This document shows positions 42,876-53,100 of a DNA stretch of 64,000 bases, piece by piece (positions within the stretch are counted from its first letter, which is position 1; each line of letters begins with the position of its first letter). Below the pieces are notes generated by a model. That model saw nothing but the letters and a program-made list of their open reading frames with translations, had not been told where the DNA came from and did not search any database. The stretch comes from Roseateles depolymerans. Lineage in GTDB: Bacteria; Pseudomonadota; Gammaproteobacteria; Burkholderiales; Burkholderiaceae_C. A program made the position numbers and the translations under genes. The DNA lies in NCBI GenBank assembly GCA_003241055.1, contig QFOD01000015.1:59718-123717 (forward strand), written 5' to 3'.

Positions 42876-45800
42876 TTAGTCCTTCACGGCGACCCGAGTC
42901 GCCCCACCGTGCTGGGTAACCCTCGGCCTGCACCGAAGCTTGACGGCCCCCTTGGAGAACGACTCATCCGTCGCCTTGCTCGACCACACGTAGGCCTCTC
43001 CGGCTTTCAGTAGGGCCATGCGCTCTGGCGTCAGGTTGCCGAGTGCGGCGTTGGCTTTCTGGATGTGCTTCAACCAAGCAGGTGAGTTGAACTTGTGCAT
43101 GATGATCTGGCTGGACAGCTCAATCAGGCTGACAGGCACTGATGGCGGGTCTTGGCTTGCGACCATGATGCTGACGCCTTTGTGCCGCATCTCTCGGACC
43201 ACTTCGATGAGCCCGGCAACCAGGTCGGGACTCTCGATGTATTTGTGGGCCTCATCGAACACCACCAGCTTGTTGAAGCTGCGCCCATCAATGCGCGCAT
43301 CAGCGAACAACTGCAAGAGCACGACGAAGAGTCCGAGGGCTTCGTCCTTCTCGATGAATTCGTCCCGCAGGTCCACGATGATCAGTCGGCCTGGCCTCAC
43401 CACCTCAGTGAGCGAGATTCCGTCGTTGATGTACTCAGCGGCCAGGTCGAGGCGCATCCGAGCAAGCTCCTTGAGGTGATCGGGGACCGACGATGCATCG
43501 ATGCCTGCACGCAAGCCCTCAAGGGTGATGTCGTCGCGCATCGCCTTCATGATGCGCATGATCTGACGAATGTACGTGGCTTGATTGCCTACCGCGCCCA
43601 TCAAAAATTTCCAGTGCGAAGCCTTCAGCTCTGAAGCCGAGAACTGCAAAGGCCGCACTTCGATGTCGGGGTACTCGGCCTGACGCTCTTCGATCTTGTC
43701 GGCGGGTACGAGAAGCAAGACATCCGCGAGCGCCTTCGGCTCCGCGCCATACGCCTCCTTCAGTGCACGAACCTGATCTTCCACCGAGTTCGCCCCCACC
43801 ATCGACGTGAACTCGGGCTTGTAGTCCATCGTCGGGCTGTAGTGGAAGATCACCGTGGACAGCGGCTCGGGAAGGCAGTTGATGCCAGGGATATGCAGCG
43901 AAGCCATCTCTGCCACGCTGCCCAAGGTGTAGCTCTTGCCGCCGCCCTGAACGCCGAACAGGCTGATGGTGTGGGTCTGATTGAGGTCAAGTGCCACCTT
44001 GCGCCCAGACACTTCGCCAATCAGGCCGTACTGCGGTGTTGCTCCCGTGGCTCCGAGCATGATGTCGTAAGCCACGCGACTGTCGGTAGTCTCGCCATCT
44101 TGAGTCTGCGGCCGTGTAACGGACGCACCCTGGGGAATGTCCTTCTTCGCAACAAGAACCGACGCAGGCGCCTGTTCCGCCGTCGCAGTCGCATCCGCAC
44201 CCGGCTCCTCTACTGGCAGTGGTGGCGTGTCAGTACTTGCAGCCTGCACCTTGCCTACTGGCTGAGGAGCCACCAGCACCACGGCGGCTGGTTCCGGCTC
44301 CATCACGGGCACGCTGGAAACCACCTCACACTGCGTGTATTTGACCCTCGGACTGTCGTCCCACGCGAGTGTTCGATCCCGTGGCGGGCTGAGGAACGCA
44401 GCCGTTTCAAAGGTAGGAACGGCAGGTGCCAACTCCCTGCGACGAAGCAATTCCTGCGTGACCTCTCGCGCTGTGTCGGCAGCACGTACGTACTGGACGC
44501 TGGCCACCGATTCAGTGTCCGTCACGGCTGATTCCACCAACTGCCGGATCAAATCACTACCGATCCGATAGAACTCGATGCCGTTTTCATGCTCGGCGGG
44601 CTCAGTACCTGGCTTGCTGAAGTCAAACACCACGGCACTTCGTGTGAACTGAAGGGTGTAAGGCCGCTCATCAAGGCGTCGCAGGAAGTAGTGCGCCTCT
44701 TCGGCGGCTTCTGGCAAGACCACGCCGTAGCGCTCGGATCGGTCTAGGTAGAAGCCCAGCAGTGCAGCAAGATCGCGATTCTTGATGGGGCGGTCAGGCC
44801 GATCTACTTCAGCCATCCTGGGGTCGAAGTGATAGGCCAGGACGTGCTCGGACTGAGCGATCTGGTCAGCAATGGAGGCTTTCAACTGCGCGTAGGCAGC
44901 CACATCACCTACTTGGCTGTAGCACTTCACTTCGACCAGCCGACATGTCACTACACGGCTTGCTGGGTCGAGGTCAAACAGGGCAAGGTCAGTCCGACGG
45001 AAGCTGACTTCATCGCCCATTTCCTCAGCGCTTTGCTTCAACGCCTTGTACAACTCCAAGTGCGCGTCCAACGGCACGACGACCTGGTTCTGGAAAACGC
45101 CTTGGTGTTCGAGGAACAAACGCGAGAGCGCCAAGCCCATCGCCTCGGCCCGCTGGGATGAAGAGGACAGTAGCTTCAAGGCCAACCGTCCGGACAACGA
45201 TCGAAGCTGATCCAGCATCACCAAGGCATGTCGGCCCGTATTGGGCAGTCCGTACTCCCCCAAGATGGGAATCAGCAACGACTCAAGCTCAGCAACGGAG
45301 CGCGAGGTGATCGCCAATCGATGGCTCATAGCGCTCGCCATGTCGGGCGAGTGGTCGATCAGATAGTCTGGCCGCGTGGCATGCCGACGATGGTCGAAGA
45401 ACTCGATCCCCAAGTTCCGATCAATCGTGAGCACCCAATCACTGACCTCATGAACCTGATGGAGCATGGCACGCTCGTCTGCCGACAGGCTCAGCGCCAC
45501 AACAGGGCGCGCATGCGGCAGGTATTGACTGCGAGCAACTGTCGCCACTGCGACCGAGACAGCACGGGAAACGCCACCCATGAGGTCGGATAGCGCCTCT
45601 GCCCCCTCCAGCGGCTGCGCCGCGCCATGAAGCGGACGACGCAGCCAAGTGATGGACTGCTCGTCTTCCAGATAGTCCACCTCGAAGGGCTGAACCAGAC
45701 CATGGACAAACGAAGAGTCATCACTGTCCTGAACATCAACTGCTCGAATTTCCTCAGCAGGGAACAAGTCGAACAAGAAGGACAGATGCGCCGCATGCAA

Positions 45801-48458
45801 TTCCGGATCGTCACGGAATTCCTTGATCGCACGAATGGCCAGTCGCAGCTTGGGGTGCAAATGACTGTTGGTCGGCGTCGAAAAAGCGTCTGCTTCCTTG
45901 GCACTCGTTCCCGAGTCTGGCGACAAGAGTTCCAGCAACGCTTCCCCGGTCGAAGGGGCTGCAGGATCAAGCACGAAGAGCCGGATGTCGTAACGTAGAT
46001 CGGCGAAGTCAGGATGTCGCTGGAGTGCCAGCAGCACCTCGGCCATTGCGCCTGCGCGCCCGGCGTTGAATGCGTTGATCGTCAGCGTCTCCACATACGG
46101 GTGCTGGACCAGATAACGCTGCACGCGCGCGGCAAGATAAGCACTATCGATCGTTGCCCCGCCTATGGCTGGCTCTGGCAAGCCCAACGCAGCACAAACC
46201 TCCCCGATCAGGCCACGAGGGTCCTTTTCATCGGTCGCCGCGTACAAGGACCAGAACGGGTTGATGTTGTCCACAGCCAGCGCTGTCCGCCCAAGCTCCT
46301 CACCGAAGGGAACAACCGGCGGAAATGCCGCTGGCGCAAGCTGCTTGATCACTGCGTCACGTGTCGGGATCACAAACTCTTTGTTGCTAGCCCGGCTCTG
46401 CTCCATCCAGGCCTGGCCGAGATGGCTCCATGCAACATGCCAGTTGGCACGCAACGGATGCGTTGGCCCCAACAGCACAGCATCTCGTCGCCTGCCTTGG
46501 TAGTCTTCCAGCACGAGGGCCACTGAATCGATGGTGAGCGCGTAGCGAAGCTCATCCATCGCTTGCCGCGCAACGGCCGTCTCTGTGGAGCTGGCACGTG
46601 CAAGTGCTGTGTCGATCCAAGCCAAGTAGGCGGACGCGTAGTTTTGAGCCGGCTCCTGAAGGGACAGAAGATCGCTGGCCTGCATGATTAGCCGTTGGTC
46701 TCCCTTGAGCACTGCGGCGAAGAACGACTGCCGAGCCTCTCGGAATCGAGTGACCTCGTCCGAGACTGGCCACTTGAATGACGTCGTAGATCGGGTGGCA
46801 ACACCCGAAGCGCTGATCGAAAGTCTCAAGCGGTTAAGACCTTCCGGGTCTTCAAGAAACGCCCGCTCCAGGTTGGCCAAAAGGCTGGACACCAAGACGT
46901 TCGCCTTACCCTCCTTGCCAAGGCGAATTTCCAAGGTTTCGCCGCTGGCCACGGCCTTGCTACTGCGCTCCACCCAGCCGCAACCGGTCACAGTAACGGT
47001 TCCAGGATCACGATCCTGAGTTACCGCCGCAAAACGTGCACGCAGCAACGCATGCATCAAGCTCGCCTCACGCGGGACCGCTCGCTGTGGTGGTTCTACC
47101 TCCACCTCGTCGTCGGTGACCACGTAAAAGAGGTCACTTTCGTTGGGGCTGGCGTGCGTCTCAGCTGCATCCGTGTTGAACCGGATGGGATTGCCTTCTC
47201 CGTCCGCGAGATGGATGCGATCACCGTCCTCGGTCTCTGCATACACCCGCACGTAGTGCCAGCCTTCCTCCCAGTCGATCTTGCCAATCGACGAAAAAGC
47301 AATCGCGCCGGAGTCGGTTCCTTTGGTCCAGGCGGCCTTTCGCCTACGCAGGCCTGTCGGACCGTTGTCGCGCGACACAACCTCTGCCACAAACCGCGAC
47401 AACCCTTCGACCTTGGACGGCACCGGGTCAACACGGAAAGAGACACTGAACTTCTTGAGGCCGGTTTTTGAGATGGGAAGCACCTTGTGGCCGATCAACT
47501 CAGCCAAGCGGGGGTCTTCGTTGTCATCCCTTACCACGGGCAAGTCAGGCAGAGCGACATCGCCGATGTAGATGGCATCCGGGTTGACTCCACCGTCCTC
47601 GAACAACCATTTGTTGAACGCAAGTGGCCAATTCACACGGTCACGAACGATGGCTTGCGTCCACTCCTTGGGATTGGAGACGCCGATGCGGGAGAAGAAC
47701 TCGCCAAGCTGATTGCAGAACACGGGGTCCAGCAAGCCCAGCTCAAGCGCGCGGACGCGCTCCGTCTTGGTCGACCAGGTCACGCGCTCAACGCACTCTC
47801 GGTTGCGCGCCACCCGTGCAGGTGCGCGCTCGGCCTGCTGGAACAACTCAAAGTCCGGCACCAGAGCAAGCTCAAAGAGCGCTGCCCCCATCGCATCCGG
47901 ATCAAACTCATTGATTTGGCAGGTGAGCAGGTAACGAGCCACAGCAGCGTCATCGGCATACCGCCACCGGCTATCACGCCGCTGCAACTCGCTCAAGCAG
48001 GCCTCCACGGCCATCCGCAAGTTGGCAGGAACCTTAGCCAGCAACTGCCCATTCAGCTCCGCATACGCGCCATCGATCGAGACCTCTTCGAACGTTGCGA
48101 CGCCAAAGGAATCTTCCGCTGAAGCACGCAGGTCGTTTGGCACGAAGACCAGCAATGGGGGCCGAAGCTCATCGTTCGGTAGCGGATTCCGCAGCTCAAC
48201 CAGCTTGGTGCTGCTGACAGCCATGTCCGGCGCCATCGCTCGCAAGCCCTCGTCCGCCAGCACCACGACGTTCGCTGCCGGCACGGCAGCCCGCAGGCCG
48301 CCAGCCAAGCGAATCATCAGCTCACGATCCAAGTCTGTGACCCGCATGCAATGCCCAAGCTCGCGAGCGGCAAGCAGCTGGGATAGCTTTGGAAGCAGAA
48401 CCGATTCCAGCGCGGCGTTCAGTTCTTGATTGGTGAGTTCACGCAGTCCCTGACTCAT
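42876..48458 (-). CDS. mad8: MADS defence protein MAD8, large HerA-like ATPase
   Basis: An 1860-residue protein, last gene of the operon. The C-terminal 360 residues form a HerA/FtsK-like motor: Walker A GVQGGGKS at 1502-1509, Walker B LVVFDEAHKY around 1731-1740, and MVASQDPPSVP as the sensor stretch after it. The first 1400 residues have no family I can name beyond a general likeness to the layout of DptH, the HerA-type ATPase of phosphorothioation-dependent restriction. It should translocate or remodel DNA as the effector-side motor of the system. The ATG overlaps the mad7 stop by four bases. GC content is visibly lower than in the core genes. Confidence 0.85.
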   Translation of the reverse strand: MSQGLRELTNQELNAALESVLLPKLSQLLAARELGHCMRVTDLDRELMIRLAGGLRAAVPAANVVVLADEGLRAMAPDMAVSSTKLVELRNPLPNDELRPPLLVFVPNDLRASAEDSFGVATFEEVSIDGAYAELNGQLLAKVPANLRMAVEACLSELQRRDSRWRYADDAAVARYLLTCQINEFDPDAMGAALFELALVPDFELFQQAERAPARVARNRECVERVTWSTKTERVRALELGLLDPVFCNQLGEFFSRIGVSNPKEWTQAIVRDRVNWPLAFNKWLFEDGGVNPDAIYIGDVALPDLPVVRDDNEDPRLAELIGHKVLPISKTGLKKFSVSFRVDPVPSKVEGLSRFVAEVVSRDNGPTGLRRRKAAWTKGTDSGAIAFSSIGKIDWEEGWHYVRVYAETEDGDRIHLADGEGNPIRFNTDAAETHASPNESDLFYVVTDDEVEVEPPQRAVPREASLMHALLRARFAAVTQDRDPGTVTVTGCGWVERSSKAVASGETLEIRLGKEGKANVLVSSLLANLERAFLEDPEGLNRLRLSISASGVATRSTTSFKWPVSDEVTRFREARQSFFAAVLKGDQRLIMQASDLLSLQEPAQNYASAYLAWIDTALARASSTETAVARQAMDELRYALTIDSVALVLEDYQGRRRDAVLLGPTHPLRANWHVAWSHLGQAWMEQSRASNKEFVIPTRDAVIKQLAPAAFPPVVPFGEELGRTALAVDNINPFWSLYAATDEKDPRGLIGEVCAALGLPEPAIGGATIDSAYLAARVQRYLVQHPYVETLTINAFNAGRAGAMAEVLLALQRHPDFADLRYDIRLFVLDPAAPSTGEALLELLSPDSGTSAKEADAFSTPTNSHLHPKLRLAIRAIKEFRDDPELHAAHLSFLFDLFPAEEIRAVDVQDSDDSSFVHGLVQPFEVDYLEDEQSITWLRRPLHGAAQPLEGAEALSDLMGGVSRAVSVAVATVARSQYLPHARPVVALSLSADERAMLHQVHEVSDWVLTIDRNLGIEFFDHRRHATRPDYLIDHSPDMASAMSHRLAITSRSVAELESLLIPILGEYGLPNTGRHALVMLDQLRSLSGRLALKLLSSSSQRAEAMGLALSRLFLEHQGVFQNQVVVPLDAHLELYKALKQSAEEMGDEVSFRRTDLALFDLDPASRVVTCRLVEVKCYSQVGDVAAYAQLKASIADQIAQSEHVLAYHFDPRMAEVDRPDRPIKNRDLAALLGFYLDRSERYGVVLPEAAEEAHYFLRRLDERPYTLQFTRSAVVFDFSKPGTEPAEHENGIEFYRIGSDLIRQLVESAVTDTESVASVQYVRAADTAREVTQELLRRRELAPAVPTFETAAFLSPPRDRTLAWDDSPRVKYTQCEVVSSVPVMEPEPAAVVLVAPQPVGKVQAASTDTPPLPVEEPGADATATAEQAPASVLVAKKDIPQGASVTRPQTQDGETTDSRVAYDIMLGATGATPQYGLIGEVSGRKVALDLNQTHTISLFGVQGGGKSYTLGSVAEMASLHIPGINCLPEPLSTVIFHYSPTMDYKPEFTSMVGANSVEDQVRALKEAYGAEPKALADVLLLVPADKIEERQAEYPDIEVRPLQFSASELKASHWKFLMGAVGNQATYIRQIMRIMKAMRDDITLEGLRAGIDASSVPDHLKELARMRLDLAAEYINDGISLTEVVRPGRLIIVDLRDEFIEKDEALGLFVVLLQLFADARIDGRSFNKLVVFDEAHKYIESPDLVAGLIEVVREMRHKGVSIMVASQDPPSVPVSLIELSSQIIMHKFNSPAWLKHIQKANAALGNLTPERMALLKAGEAYVWSSKATDESFSKGAVKLRCRPRVTQHGGATRVAVKD

Positions 48459-50128
48459 GCGCGCGCTCCTTCGTTTCGTTCTGCAATCGTGTAGCGCGGC
48501 ACCACGGTCTGAGTCACGTAGGCATCAGACAAATCCCGATAGAAGCCAATCTCACGCAGGCGTCCGGTAAATGCCTGCACATTGCTGCGCAGTGCCTTCC
48601 GTTCGTCGATGGTCGGAGCGCTGAACCCCTCACCGGGCGGCAGCTGATCGATGTAGAGCCCATAACGTTCACGCAAGAACGACAGCAAGTCGTCGATCCG
48701 CATCTCGCCGGTGAAGTAGCCTTGGTCCCCACCGGGGCGCAACACTGCGATCTGCAGCAACACTTCAAGCAGGCGACTCTCCAGCGCAAATCGCCGAGGT
48801 GCGTTCCGCGCGCGGGTCTGCGCAAGCAGCGCCCCCGACTTGTTCTTCAACATCGTCGCGTCCAAAGACTCGATGATGTACTTCCGATGGAAGGCACCAC
48901 GCAGAGCCACCAGAATCTCGATGTAGGTCTCGAAGTCCGAGAGCCCCATCTTCGTGATGGCCTCGACCTCTGCGTCAAGCCCCGCATCACCCTCAGACAA
49001 CGATTCCAGCAGCCCGGCCAGCCGCTCACCAAAGAACTTGTCCCGCTCTTCCGCGAACGGCTCTCCTTGCAGACCGTAGAGTTCGCCGACCGAGAACACG
49101 GCATTCAAGGGCCGGATCAGTTTCCCTCTCCGAACGAGGTGCTCAGAAAATTCGTCTAGCTTCTTGGCGACGAAGTACGCTCGCACAAAGCTAGGAATGC
49201 GCCGGTAGTAGCCATCTGCGCTGCGCTCTGCCAGCGCTGCTGTAGAGGACTCTGAGCTCCCCGACAGATCAACGAACAAGCCGAGCTTGTAGGGGCAGTC
49301 ACCCTGAGGCTCGCGTTGCTCGCGGGGCTTCATAGGGCATGCCGATTCAGCGCACAGCGAGTTGGCGCCCTCCAGCTTTTGCCAGGCAGGCAGCAGCTTC
49401 AGCAGGCGAAGGTGATACAGCGCCAAGTGGAACGACAACAGCACCTTCAGGTACTCCACCATCACCGAGCGCGGCATGAAGGGCTTGTAGAACAGCAGTC
49501 GCTGAATGTCTTCGGCCATCAGATCGGCTGAGCCGATGCATACCGGCGCGAACCGGTCTCCGCCCGCGCGCGTGTCCGCCGTGTCCTTCCTCTGCGACAG
49601 AAAGTGCAGCAGCGTCGCCGTCTCAATATCTGTCAGCGCCTTGTCGTTCAACTCTCGTGTGAGCTTGTCGAACCCGTCGAAGAAGAAGCCTTTGAGATGC
49701 TCGATCGCCTTGTGGCCGGCGAGGTGGCGCGCGTGGTGCAGCATCTGATAAAGATGCTGTGCAGCCCCGTAGTCACGCGAGTGCTTCGGATTGCGAAAGC
49801 GATAGGTATAGCCATGTAGCGGTCGCGGCCCTGCCACGGCGGCGTTTTTCTTGCCGCGGTTCACGATGTCCATCAGGTGGGTTTCCACCCAACGCTCCAC
49901 CATGTCCCGGTGCTGCGTGAAGCCCAAGAACTTGTCGCTGGCATCCAGGATGTCATCGACGAACTTGTCCACGGTCAGCTCGCGCTTGTCGCGGAAAACG
50001 CTCGGATAGCCTCCATGCTCAAGTCGCTCGAACAAGCCCGTGAGCACCCGATCCATCTCGATGGTCTTGAAGTCGAGATAGCTGATCTTCGGGAGTCGGA
50101 ACTCCCTGTCTTTTTTCTGCAATGCCAT
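48455..50128 (-). CDS. mad7: MADS defence protein MAD7, function unknown
   Basis: A 557-residue protein. Cys at 259, 264 and 278 (SLCAESACP and GDCPYK) form a compact cluster that could bind metal. Otherwise it is mostly helical with no catalytic motif I recognise. It is joined to mad6 by a short overlap and to mad8 by ATGA. Identification rests on position between the kinase and the large ATPase in an operon whose other members match MADS in order. Confidence 0.8.
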   Translation of the reverse strand: MALQKKDREFRLPKISYLDFKTIEMDRVLTGLFERLEHGGYPSVFRDKRELTVDKFVDDILDASDKFLGFTQHRDMVERWVETHLMDIVNRGKKNAAVAGPRPLHGYTYRFRNPKHSRDYGAAQHLYQMLHHARHLAGHKAIEHLKGFFFDGFDKLTRELNDKALTDIETATLLHFLSQRKDTADTRAGGDRFAPVCIGSADLMAEDIQRLLFYKPFMPRSVMVEYLKVLLSFHLALYHLRLLKLLPAWQKLEGANSLCAESACPMKPREQREPQGDCPYKLGLFVDLSGSSESSTAALAERSADGYYRRIPSFVRAYFVAKKLDEFSEHLVRRGKLIRPLNAVFSVGELYGLQGEPFAEERDKFFGERLAGLLESLSEGDAGLDAEVEAITKMGLSDFETYIEILVALRGAFHRKYIIESLDATMLKNKSGALLAQTRARNAPRRFALESRLLEVLLQIAVLRPGGDQGYFTGEMRIDDLLSFLRERYGLYIDQLPPGEGFSAPTIDERKALRSNVQAFTGRLREIGFYRDLSDAYVTQTVVPRYTIAERNEGARA

Positions 50129-53100
50129 CAGTTCCCCCTGGCGCCGCTCTCTGCGGCTTCTTCTTGGCGAGCGCCTTTCACCGGACCGTGCAGCAAACGC
50201 ATCTCCACCCGGCCATCGTCATGGCGGGCCAGGCGGTAGAAGTCGTGCCCCGTGGTGGTCAGCAGGATTTCGCGGTAAGGCTGAGCGTTGAGGCTGTTCT
50301 TGAACACGCCAAGGCAGAGATAGAAACCCTGCATCTCTTCAACGCTCGGCCGATAGCCTTCATTCAGCCGCACCAGCATCTCGAACACGTCGAGGTTGAT
50401 GATCAGCTCGCTGCTGATGGCACCTGCGCCTTGGCCTTGGTACTTCAGCAGCAGACCGGTCGGCAGGTGTTCAACGAAGCGCGCCTTGGCCGCAAAGTCC
50501 TGTACCTGCAGCCCAAAGCCCTCCACTGGGAAGAGTCGGTAGCTACGGACCGTACCGTGTTCGACCTGCCGCAACTGCAAGGCCAGGCTGGCTCCAAGGC
50601 GTTCCGGGCGCTGCAGTCCCTCGCCTCGGTTGATGGCATGCAGGATCTCGCTCGTGAGTTCGTCGATGGGCATTTCGCCTCGAACGATCTCCACCATGCG
50701 TTTGGCGGAGCGATAGGGCAGCATCTTTTCCCAGCTGGCGTCACGCCGTTCAAAGAAGTGCTTGCGGCGTGCCATGGCCACATACTCGCGATGCTTCCGC
50801 GCCCGGTGGCGAACTGACGCGTCAGACACGCCACGCGGCAGATCGCCGAACAGGCGCTTCAACACCTCGAAGTCAAACTGCCCTCGGCGCTCGAAGCGGA
50901 ACAGGGCGCGGTCATCCGGCTGAACAAAGTCCAGGCCTCGGTCGAAGCGGGGGTCCTCCTGCTTGCCAACATCCAAATCGCTCAGCAGTGTCAGCAGCCG
51001 GTCCGACGTGGTTTGCCCGCCACCCATCCAGCTGTTGAAGTAGAAGCTGCGCGCCACGTCATCGTGCTTGCCTGAGGCGTAGAGCGCATGAATCTCGCCA
51101 CAGTCGCGATTGCCAATCAGCATGAACGACAGTGCTGAACGCAGGTCGCGCATCGTGATGTGCAAACGCCCGCGTAAGTGGGCCATCGTGTAAAGCGTCT
51201 TGAGGCGTTCCAACAAACGCGGCCCGGCAATCTCATCCTGGAAACTGCGCGCGTTGTGCAAGGCGTAGCAACTGTCTTTCAAGTCACACAGCTCACAAGC
51301 AGCCCAGTTCTCCGGGCGGACGATGCTTCGCAGCGTGCGCTCCAGAATCGACCCGCTCTCAGCATTGCTGGCGTCATCGGCCACAACGCTGCGCAGATTC
51401 AGATTCACCACCGCCACGCCAGACTCTGCTTCCCCGGTGGCGAATGCACGCCGAACCAGGGCCGTGAGTGCCGGGAAATCACGTTCATGCGCAGCGAGGA
51501 AGTCCACCAAGCGGCCCTCGTTGATCGCAATCAGTCGCGTCTCTTGGGGCCTCCAGGACGCTGCATCGTTGCCCTTGAACGGGGCCAGGAAGTCCAGCAA
51601 CACCTGGTTGTTGTCCTTGTTGCCCTCGTCTTGGCTGCCGTCATAGTTGATGAGGTAGCGCTTGCCGTCCAAGCTCAGCTCGCTGCCGTTTGCCAAGCCA
51701 CGATTAACGGACCCGCCGCGCGCTTCCACCTCTTTCTCCAGGCGTTGCAAGAAGGCGGTCTTGCCATCACCAGCGTTGCCAGAGATCAGCACAAGCCGGA
51801 ACTCCCCCTGCAGCACAGCAGGCAACAAGGCACGGTCCAGCGCGGTGTCCACATAGGCGGAGAACCCAAGCGCGTCCATGCCCCGCGTACCCGCATTGCT
51901 ACGGCGGCTTTGGCTGTAGAGCGTCAGCAGGTGTGATACGAACGCATTGGTGTTGGGGGCCGATTGAGCCAAGGCGGGCTGCCCGCAGCTCACCGCCGTC
52001 ACCATGGCGGCTAGGCTGACCGTCTGCACACGACGTGCATGGCGAACTTCTGCCAGCGCATCGCGGAAATCCACGGCCGTGTGGAAGCGCTCGGCCCTGC
52101 GCGGCGCAATGGCCTTGAGCACCACATTCACCAACTCTGGCGCCAAGTCGGCAAAGCCCGACAGCTCACGCGGGTCGGGCGCAGGCTTGTTGATGGGCGG
52201 CTCCGTGGTGTCCCACGGGTAGCGGGCGGTCAATGCCTCGTACAAAGTCAGGCCCAGCGCATACAAATCGCGGTCTGCGCGCTCGCCGTTGTGCGGAATG
52301 ACCTCAGGGTCGAAGTCCGGCGGCAAATAGCGCCGCGAGCCCCCGCCGCGCGACTCCTTGTCGTCGGCTCGCACCGACACATTGAAGTCGATGATCTTGG
52401 CGCCCTTCTGCGTCCACAACAGATTGCGCGGCTTGATGTCGCAGTGGTGGAAGCCCTGCGCATGCAGATGCACCAGGCCCTCAATCACCTGTTTGCCCAG
52501 CTCCAGCGCATCCTCCGGGGACAGCAGGCGGTCGTGGATCATGTCGCCGACATCGGCACCTTCCACGTACTCAAACACCAGAAACGGGATGTCCCGCCCT
52601 GGAATCACATCCGCATCGAGCACACGCACCACGTGAGGGTGCTCGGGGATGTGCACCAGGTGGCGGTATTCCTTCTTCAGGCGATCCAAGGTCGAGTGCC
52701 GGTCACTGACGATGAGCTTCACCGTACGCGCCACGTCGCCCAAGGTGTCGATCACCTTGTAGACCACACCGAAGCTGCCTCGCCCGAGCTTCTTCTCCAC
52801 GATGAACTTGTGGGTCAGGCGATGGCCTGCCGCCAAGTTCAAGTAGTCGGTCTGGGCATCATCGACTTCGAAGACCTCAGGTTTTAGTGCTTCAGCTGGC
52901 TGATTGGCCACTTGCGCAACGGGCTGCAGCAAAGCATTCAGAGCAGCCAGCGCGGCAGATGCGGTCAGCCGCTGGTGCTCATCAAAAGCGCACAAGCTTT
53001 GCAGCCAAGCATCAAAGGCCTCGTTCAGCTCCGGCCGCAGTGCCGAGGGCTTGTTGAGGAACTCCCCGGCCCGGTCCCACACCGTGGTGGGCTCGCCAGC

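Noticed and set aside
43152..48429. Several plus-strand frames of 100-230 codons inside mad8
   Set aside because: All are antisense to one continuous 1860-residue protein with an intact HerA-like domain.
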